12,272 nucleotides of DNA from Prosthecobacter sp. (lineage in GTDB: Bacteria; Verrucomicrobiota; Verrucomicrobiia; Verrucomicrobiales; Verrucomicrobiaceae). Within the stretch, counting starts at the first letter, position 1. The number at the start of each line of letters is the position of its first letter. The stretch is taken from positions 1-12,272 of the forward strand of contig JAOZVT010000411.1 in the NCBI GenBank assembly GCA_025869455.1, written 5' to 3'. The notes under the pieces are model-generated. The model did no database searches, was not told the DNA's origin, and saw nothing but the letters and a program-made list of their open reading frames with translations. Position numbers and translations under genes: made by a program. Below, piece after piece: positions 7,842-12,272 of this stretch.

Positions 7842-8657
7842 TCAAACCCGGATCATGTCCTTCACGACCTGAAACCAGAGATAAAAACAACCGCGCCAGG
7901 AGTAGCGGAAAACACCTTCTCCGGCTGGCTCGATCACCCCAATGGTGATGTTGTGATCAATCTGCGCGCTCATGTCGCGTTCGATGTAGTTGGAAAGCTC
8001 CTCAGTATCCAGCTCCTCCAACTCCCCACTGAGTTCATTCTTTGCCAAAAAAGCCTGGTGGGCGGCCACAAGTTTCTCCATGGACTCCGCATAGACTTGG
8101 CGATTCACCCGCTGCTGCGGAGAAAACTGCATAGTCGGCGCAAAAGGATAGTTCGTGGTGGTAATGGTCACACCATCCTTTGTGCGGGAGGTGAGGCTCA
8201 CATAAGAAAAGGCAAATTCACCCTGCTGCGCAAGGGCGATGGAGGCCTGGGTGCGCATCTCTGAATTGTAAAACAGACGCATGAAATGGTCGGTCTCACT
8301 CCATTTCCAGCCGGTGTCCCCTGCTTCGACAAAGCCTACTGACTCCGTCTCCCGGCTGAGTTCAGCCAAGTCAGGAAAAACTTCACGCGAGGGCGGAAAG
8401 CGATGTTTCACTTCACTTTTGATCGGAAAACGGAGCTGACGCACGCGGCCCACGATCTCCAGCCAAGGCAGCATGAACCAAAGTGCAATGCCAAAGGCAC
8501 CCGCTGCATGACTGCCCGTGAGGAAGTAGCCGCCCAAATAAGAAGCCCCTAAATAGGCCAGCCAGCCTAGCTTTTGCAGGAAACGGTTATCAAAAGTACG
8601 GCAGGCAACCGCAAACACGACTGTCGCGGCCAAGTAGAGAAATTGCTGGATTTCCAT
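7842..8657 (-). CDS. membrane protein of unknown function
   Basis: 271 residues; I do not recognise the family. The N-terminal quarter is hydrophobic, with likely membrane segments at about 5-19, 30-47 and 52-70, separated by short basic or polar turns. A soluble region of about 175 residues follows, containing FPPSREVFPDLAEL (87-100), an aromatic patch GWKWSETDHFMRLFY (116-130), a strand-rich part (147-172) and an acidic helix (205-228). It ends in an aromatic stretch, WRGCFYLWFQVV (254-265), that could sit against the membrane. There is no signal peptidase site, nucleotide-binding loop or metal motif. The ATG at 8657 follows a plausible promoter (TTGCCT, 16 bases, TTATAT) and no clear Shine-Dalgarno. 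It precedes rph by 49 bases on the same strand, so co-transcription is likely. The ORF is long, has consistent codon use and ends just before rph, so it is very probably a real gene. Confidence 0.78.
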   Translation of the reverse strand: MEIQQFLYLAATVVFAVACRTFDNRFLQKLGWLAYLGASYLGGYFLTGSHAAGAFGIALWFMLPWLEIVGRVRQLRFPIKSEVKHRFPPSREVFPDLAELSRETESVGFVEAGDTGWKWSETDHFMRLFYNSEMRTQASIALAQQGEFAFSYVSLTSRTKDGVTITTTNYPFAPTMQFSPQQRVNRQVYAESMEKLVAAHQAFLAKNELSGELEELDTEELSNYIERDMSAQIDHNITIGVIEPAGEGVFRYSWRGCFYLWFQVVKDMIRV

Positions 8658-8703
8658 TTCAAACAGGTGTGCCTACCCAGAGGTATCTTCACACGAACCT
8701 ACA

Positions 8704-8709
8704 TATAAT
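8704..8709 (+). promoter_or_regulatory. consensus -10 box, possible promoter of the amidohydrolase gene
   Basis: A perfect TATAAT lies about 95 bases upstream of the preferred amidohydrolase start (8804). No TTGACA-like hexamer lies 16-18 bases upstream and there is no extended TG. If it is used, the leader would contain the GAGGCT repeat and the right arm of the inverted repeat. It could equally be chance in an AT-rich spot. Confidence 0.35.
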
Positions 8710-8711
8710 AC

Positions 8712-8728
8712 GAGGCTGAGGCTGAGGC
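8712..8728. repeat. short tandem repeat of GAGGCT
   Basis: Two full and one near-complete copy (GAGGCT, GAGGCT, GAGGC) lie head to tail in the divergent intergenic region. They fall in the spacer of the candidate minus-strand promoter and just downstream of the plus-strand TATAAT, so a change in copy number would alter promoter spacing. Confidence 0.85.
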
Positions 8729-8803
8729 AACCGCTCAATAATTCCCGGTAGGTTCATGTTTTTTGTCTTTTCTCGGCGAATGGACTCCTTGCATAGTCGG
8801 CTC

Positions 8804-9733
8804 ATGAATCGCCGTCATTTTCTCAAAACCGCCGCTCTGGGAAGCGCCCTTCCTGCTCTGGGAAAAAACCAAGTGCAGGCCAGCATGCGGGTCATTGATA
8901 CTCACACACATTTTTATGATCCCACCCGGCCAGAGGGCGTGCCCTGGCCTCCCAAGGGAACGCCCCTGCACCGTAAAGTCATGCCCGCAGACTGGAAAGC
9001 CTTGGCGAATCCGCTCGGCATCCGCGAAACGGTGATCGTGGAGGCCAGCCCGTGGGTCGAGGATAACCAATGGATTTTAGATCTGGCGGCCCAGGAGAAA
9101 TGCATCGTCGGATTCGTGGGTAATCTGGACCCGAATGACCCTGATTTCGCGGCCAATCTGAAGCGCTTTTCGGCCAATCCACTTTTTCGCGGAGTACGCT
9201 GGCGCGGGAATTTGGTGCAGTTAAACGCCAATGAGGACAAAGTTTTAGCCGGTGCCAAACGACTGGCAGACTATGGGCTGGAACTGGATGTCAACGGGCC
9301 ACCAGACACACTGCCCCTCGCCGCCAAACTGGCGGCGGATGTACCCGACCTGCGGATTGTCATCAATCATGTCGGCAGCGCTGGCGACCCGAAAGCCTTG
9401 AAGCCGGAGTGGCAGACCAACATTCAAAAGGTGGCAATCCAGCCGAATGTTTTCATGAAGGTCTCTGGTCTCATGGAACAAGTCAAAGGACCGGAAGGCC
9501 AAGCTCCGCAGGAGACTGACTACTATCTGCCCATCCTGGATCATCTCTGGGATAGCTTTGGAGCAGACCGACTGATTTATGGCAGTAACTGGCCGGTGTC
9601 AGACCGTGGCGCACCCTATGAAGCAGTATTCAACATGGTCTCTGAATATTTCCATGCGAAAGGGCTAGACGCAGCCGAGAAATACTTTTGGAAAAACTCT
9701 CTCACTGCTTATCGCTGGATCGAGAGGAGCTAA
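8804..9733 (+). CDS. Tat-exported amidohydrolase family protein (lactonase-like TIM barrel)
   Basis: 309 residues from the preferred start. Residues 1-26 are a twin-arginine signal (NRRHFLKTAALG), so the protein is probably folded before export. The rest is an amidohydrolase-2 TIM barrel (PF04909/COG3618 type) that includes L-fuconolactonase, L-rhamnono-lactonase and related hydrolases. Seen: IDTHTHFYD (31-39) with the HxH metal pair His34/His36, NHVGSAGDP (188-196) with a further metal/substrate His189, MKVSGL (218-223) and YGSNWPVSD (259-267). The last motif is usually GSDWP, with Asp as the catalytic residue; here it is Asn262, a variant that also occurs among relatives. The frame extends to an ATG at 8756, but ATG 8804 puts the Tat motif at the N-terminus, which fits known signals. 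No clear Shine-Dalgarno precedes it. The exact substrate is unknown, and a sugar lactone is only a family-based guess. Its stop lies six bases from the stop of the convergent kinase-like gene. Confidence 0.87.
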   Translation: MNRRHFLKTAALGSALPALGKNQVQASMRVIDTHTHFYDPTRPEGVPWPPKGTPLHRKVMPADWKALANPLGIRETVIVEASPWVEDNQWILDLAAQEKCIVGFVGNLDPNDPDFAANLKRFSANPLFRGVRWRGNLVQLNANEDKVLAGAKRLADYGLELDVNGPPDTLPLAAKLAADVPDLRIVINHVGSAGDPKALKPEWQTNIQKVAIQPNVFMKVSGLMEQVKGPEGQAPQETDYYLPILDHLWDSFGADRLIYGSNWPVSDRGAPYEAVFNMVSEYFHAKGLDAAEKYFWKNSLTAYRWIERS

Positions 9734-9739
9734 ACGAGA

Positions 9740-12272
9740 TTAGCGCCGATTTTGAGCCTCGGCAGGCTTGAGTGGCTGCGCCACATTGATGGTGGGGATG
9801 GCCCCCATTCGCCGATCCGCTGGAGCATCGGGTTGTACCTGAGCTGGCAACTGTGCTGGAGGTTTGACCAAGCTTTGTTTGTATTTGGCAATCTCTTCTG
9901 GAGTCGGGAGGATGGCTTTCCGAATGATGACGGGATTCGTCTCAGGCTCTGAAGCTGGTGCAGGAGGAGGCGTGGCAGGAGCTGGCGCTTCGGGCTGAGG
10001 TTTCACTTCCGGCGTAGGCATTTTAGCGGTCACGGTGCTGGAAATTTTCTCCGGTTTTTCAGCAGGGATAGGCACTGAGGGAGGTTCCGGTTTTGGCGGC
10101 AGGGCCTCCACTTTGGCTTCAACAGGCGACGTTTTGACCACCACCTTCGGTTTGGGTTGTTCGTCTGGAGGCAGCGGAATCACGACATCTGTGGCAGGCT
10201 CGACTTTAGCCACAACCGGCACGGACATTGGAAGGGGTGAAGCTGGCGTTGCTGGCTGCACAGCGGGAGGCGTTGGGCTTGTATCTGCCGCAGCAGGTTT
10301 GGCAGGCTCAGGCTTGGCCTCTACCTCTTCAGGTTCTTTCTGCGGCGCAATCTCCGCCGCGACCTTCTGTGGAGCAGATGTGTCACCCGAGAATAACCAC
10401 CAGCCAGCAAAAGTAAGGAGCACCGCAGCGGCAGCAGCCCAAACGGGCCAACCGATACCTTTCTTCGAAGAACGACTGCTAAAATCGGTCGGTTTCAGTT
10501 TTCGCGAAATCGGCATGACTGGAGCCGCGTCCTCGTCGTCACCAGAGTCGCCGCCCCATTCATTGTCAAAGTCAGACACGCTGCCCACGCTTTCCATTTC
10601 TTCCAGGGGCACTGCTGCACCGCGTAGGCGAGTCGCCAAATCAGGCCCTGACGTGGTCGCATTCATCAACCCTTCAAATTGCAGAATAAAGTCCAGCGGG
10701 TTAGGCGTCTGCCCGTGATCCTTTGATTTCTCGAGGCATTCACGAACAAAGTCTGCCAGCAATTCTGGAGTCGCCTCGGGGAATTTGGAAACGCCACGTG
10801 TTTGGCGCTGGCCCGTTAAAAGATAGGCCGCTAGAGCGACCAAGGCACGGCTGCGATAGTCACGATCTGCCAGATGCGCTTCCACGTGCTCCCCATGCTC
10901 TGGTTTGTCCACAAGCGGTGGTTCATAGAGATTCCGCATGGTCAGGTGAGCACGCAGTTTCACATGAAAAGGAGGCCAGGCATCCAGACGCTTTTGCATC
11001 AAACGATCATGCTCACGCGTCAAAAGCGGTCCGTTTTTACCCACTCGCAAAACGATGTTCGAGGGGTGCAAATCCAAACGCTGGACACCACATTCTAAAG
11101 CCTGCTCCTGACCTGCCTGGACTTGGCGCAAAAGGATGGCGACTTCTTGCGGGTTTAAGGTGATGCGCTCTGCCAGAAGGCGACTCAAGGAGAAACCAGG
11201 TTCTCTCTCTTCCGTCAGGAAGGTCCAGTCTGGACTCTCCCAGAGACTGAGGCTGCGCAGAATGTTCGGATGCTTGTCCGCATTGAAGCGCCACATCTGG
11301 AGTGGCACCGCCTCATACTGCGTCTTATCCACGATCCGTGAAGGCGGCAGCATGTGCACCGTCACTGGCTGATCATTTTTGGTATTGAAGCAAGGAATGG
11401 AAAAAGGATAGCGTCGGACATCATCTTCCCCCTCGACCCGGAAGCGATTTCCCAAAATGATCTCCACAGGGACGTTTTCCAAAAGCAGATCCTGCAATTG
11501 CGAACGTGGTTGCAGGGCAATGATCACCACCAATTGCTTGCGCGGATTGCGGGCATGGATGCTGCTGACCAAGGCACCGATGGCCTCACGCACATCATCA
11601 CGCACTCGGCTGATGGATATCGGGCAATTCTCAGGGTCCGTCAAAGCTGTGCGCATGGTCGTGCGCAGGTTCATCGGCAAAGAAGTCAGGGAAGGATAAC
11701 GGTCTGGATTATCACCCGCGAATTTTTTGCCCGTAAGCATGAGAAACATCAGCTCACAAATCTGAATCACTGATCTGGAGCCAGAGCCTTCTTCACCCTC
11801 AACTGAGGAGAGTCCGTAATCGTAAATGCGCAGCTGAAGGAAGGTGTCTTCCAAAGTGGTCATCACCACTCGGTCCAAACGCATCTGCGAGACTAGGCGC
11901 TGATAATTCTTGAGCTGGAGCAAGTCGTCCAGCAGTTGGAAAACCAAGGAAAAGACCGTGGATGGCTGAAGAGGACCACGACGCTGTACGTAATCTTCGA
12001 TGAATTCACCATCGTTAAGATTGCTGGTGTAATAGACCAGACCTTGGTCTTCACCGACATCCAGGATCCGCATGAAGGCAGGTCCCCGAATCTCTGAAGC
12101 TTGCTTCGCCCGATCAAAGGCCGATTTCTTGGCCACGGAATCCAAGGTGCGACCACTGCGTAAGATATGCAATTCGACCAACCTTTTGATTGAGGCATCG
12201 AAAGCCAAAAAGACCACCTCGTCGGGCGAACGCACCAATCCCACTGGTTCTCCACCAGCGCGGCGAGCGATC
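9740..12272 (-). CDS. membrane protein with two degenerate protein kinase-like domains and a Pro-rich tail (5' end cut off)
   Basis: At least 843 codons. The frame is open to the window edge, and codons before the GTG at 12244 still look coding (RRAGGEPVG), so the true start lies outside. Numbering from that GTG: a first kinase-like domain spans about 1-225 with VFLAFD (11-16), RLVELHIL (21-28, His26 at the usual Lys), no HRD loop and DYGLS (142-146). A second spans about 262-505 with VTVHML (294-299, His297 for Lys), HPNILRSL (325-332), an APH/kinase-like catalytic loop RLDLHPSNIVL (389-399), but KLRAHL (429-434) where the DFG should be. Each domain therefore keeps a motif the other has lost. 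An acidic linker (545-575), one membrane helix (598-618) and a Pro/Ala/Glu/Lys-rich tail (620-834) follow, the tail presumably periplasmic like TonB linkers. It is convergent with the amidohydrolase gene. A pseudokinase signalling or scaffold role is inferred; the partner is unknown. Confidence 0.8.
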   Translation of the reverse strand, partial: IARRAGGEPVGLVRSPDEVVFLAFDASIKRLVELHILRSGRTLDSVAKKSAFDRAKQASEIRGPAFMRILDVGEDQGLVYYTSNLNDGEFIEDYVQRRGPLQPSTVFSLVFQLLDDLLQLKNYQRLVSQMRLDRVVMTTLEDTFLQLRIYDYGLSSVEGEEGSGSRSVIQICELMFLMLTGKKFAGDNPDRYPSLTSLPMNLRTTMRTALTDPENCPISISRVRDDVREAIGALVSSIHARNPRKQLVVIIALQPRSQLQDLLLENVPVEIILGNRFRVEGEDDVRRYPFSIPCFNTKNDQPVTVHMLPPSRIVDKTQYEAVPLQMWRFNADKHPNILRSLSLWESPDWTFLTEEREPGFSLSRLLAERITLNPQEVAILLRQVQAGQEQALECGVQRLDLHPSNIVLRVGKNGPLLTREHDRLMQKRLDAWPPFHVKLRAHLTMRNLYEPPLVDKPEHGEHVEAHLADRDYRSRALVALAAYLLTGQRQTRGVSKFPEATPELLADFVRECLEKSKDHGQTPNPLDFILQFEGLMNATTSGPDLATRLRGAAVPLEEMESVGSVSDFDNEWGGDSGDDEDAAPVMPISRKLKPTDFSSRSSKKGIGWPVWAAAAAVLLTFAGWWLFSGDTSAPQKVAAEIAPQKEPEEVEAKPEPAKPAAADTSPTPPAVQPATPASPLPMSVPVVAKVEPATDVVIPLPPDEQPKPKVVVKTSPVEAKVEALPPKPEPPSVPIPAEKPEKISSTVTAKMPTPEVKPQPEAPAPATPPPAPASEPETNPVIIRKAILPTPEEIAKYKQSLVKPPAQLPAQVQPDAPADRRMGAIPTINVAQPLKPAEAQNRR

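Larger units (their letters stand above)
8703..8730 (-). promoter_or_regulatory. candidate promoter for the membrane protein-rph pair
   Basis: On the minus strand TTGCCT (8730-8725) and TTATAT (8708-8703) stand 16 bases apart and resemble sigma-70 -35 and -10 boxes. This would start RNA near 8696 and leave a leader of about 40 bases before the ATG at 8657. The spacer is made of the GAGGCT tandem repeat. No -35 with good spacing was found for the plus-strand TATAAT (8704-8709) that overlaps it. The call rests on motif resemblance only. Confidence 0.4.
8695..8755. repeat. inverted repeat GAACCTAC / GTAGGTTC flanking the promoter elements
   Basis: GAACCTAC at 8695-8702 is the exact reverse complement of GTAGGTTC at 8748-8755. 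The arms are 45 bases apart and enclose the TATAAT, the tandem repeat and both candidate promoter spacers. They could be two half-sites for one regulator or the base of a long hairpin in the leader RNA. An 8-base match can arise by chance. Confidence 0.5.

Noticed and set aside
7151..7948. 265-codon plus-strand frame opposite rph
   Set aside because: It is antisense to RNase PH, which has all family motifs; the plus-strand protein shows no recognisable domain.
9745..9763. GCCGA/TCGGC hairpin near the convergent stops of the amidohydrolase and kinase-like genes
   Set aside because: The stem is only five bases with a nine-base loop, has no following T run on the plus strand and lies inside kinase-gene coding sequence, so a terminator call is not supported.
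10035..10718. 227-codon Gly/Ser/Thr-rich plus-strand frame resembling a surface or silk-like protein
   Set aside because: It is the mirror of the Pro/Ala/Glu-rich tail and membrane region of the kinase-like gene; low-complexity coding DNA commonly gives such open antisense frames.

Overview
The window most likely comes from a member of the Verrucomicrobiota, something like Prosthecobacter or a relative. The main reason is a large secreted protein that joins a PVC-type dehydrogenase beta-propeller to a C-terminal CxxCH heme domain, a fusion greatly expanded in Planctomycetes and Verrucomicrobia. Moderate GC, few strong Shine-Dalgarno sites and several short-overlap gene pairs fit this. The assignment rests on recalled family patterns, not on a search.

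Layout. Positions 1-5993 hold four genes on the minus strand, read from right to left. They are an exported ConA/LamG-like plus SGNH-fold protein (4500-5993), the PVC dehydrogenase/cytochrome c (1459-4503), a secreted HExxH metalloprotease-like protein (518-1462) and, after an 84-base gap, the start of D-alanine--D-alanine ligase (ddl, cut by the window edge). The first three are joined by two successive ATGA stop/start overlaps and all carry signal peptides, so they probably form one translationally coupled operon for an extracytoplasmic process. A polyphosphate kinase 2 family gene (6098-6985, plus) diverges from this operon. It converges on rph (RNase PH, 7007-7792, minus), which follows an unrecognised membrane protein (7842-8657, minus). 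A short divergent control region (8658-8803) with a TATAAT box, a 6-base tandem repeat and an 8-base inverted repeat separates that pair from a Tat-exported amidohydrolase (8804-9733, plus). The window ends with a large minus-strand gene (9740 to the edge, 5' end missing) for a membrane-anchored protein with two degenerate kinase-like domains and a long Pro-rich tail.

How the genes may work together. The three-gene secreted operon is the most coherent unit. As I recall, planctomycete relatives often carry the SGNH and dehydrogenase/heme parts in one polypeptide; here they are split into two coupled genes, which argues that they act together in the periplasm or at the cell surface. The SGNH domain has lost the usual catalytic Asn and His, so it may bind rather than hydrolyse. 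ddl, ppk2 and rph are housekeeping genes. The kinase-like protein and the membrane protein next to rph have no assignable role. No mobile elements, CRISPR arrays, tRNA or rRNA genes were seen, and no stretch longer than 300 bases lacks a gene.
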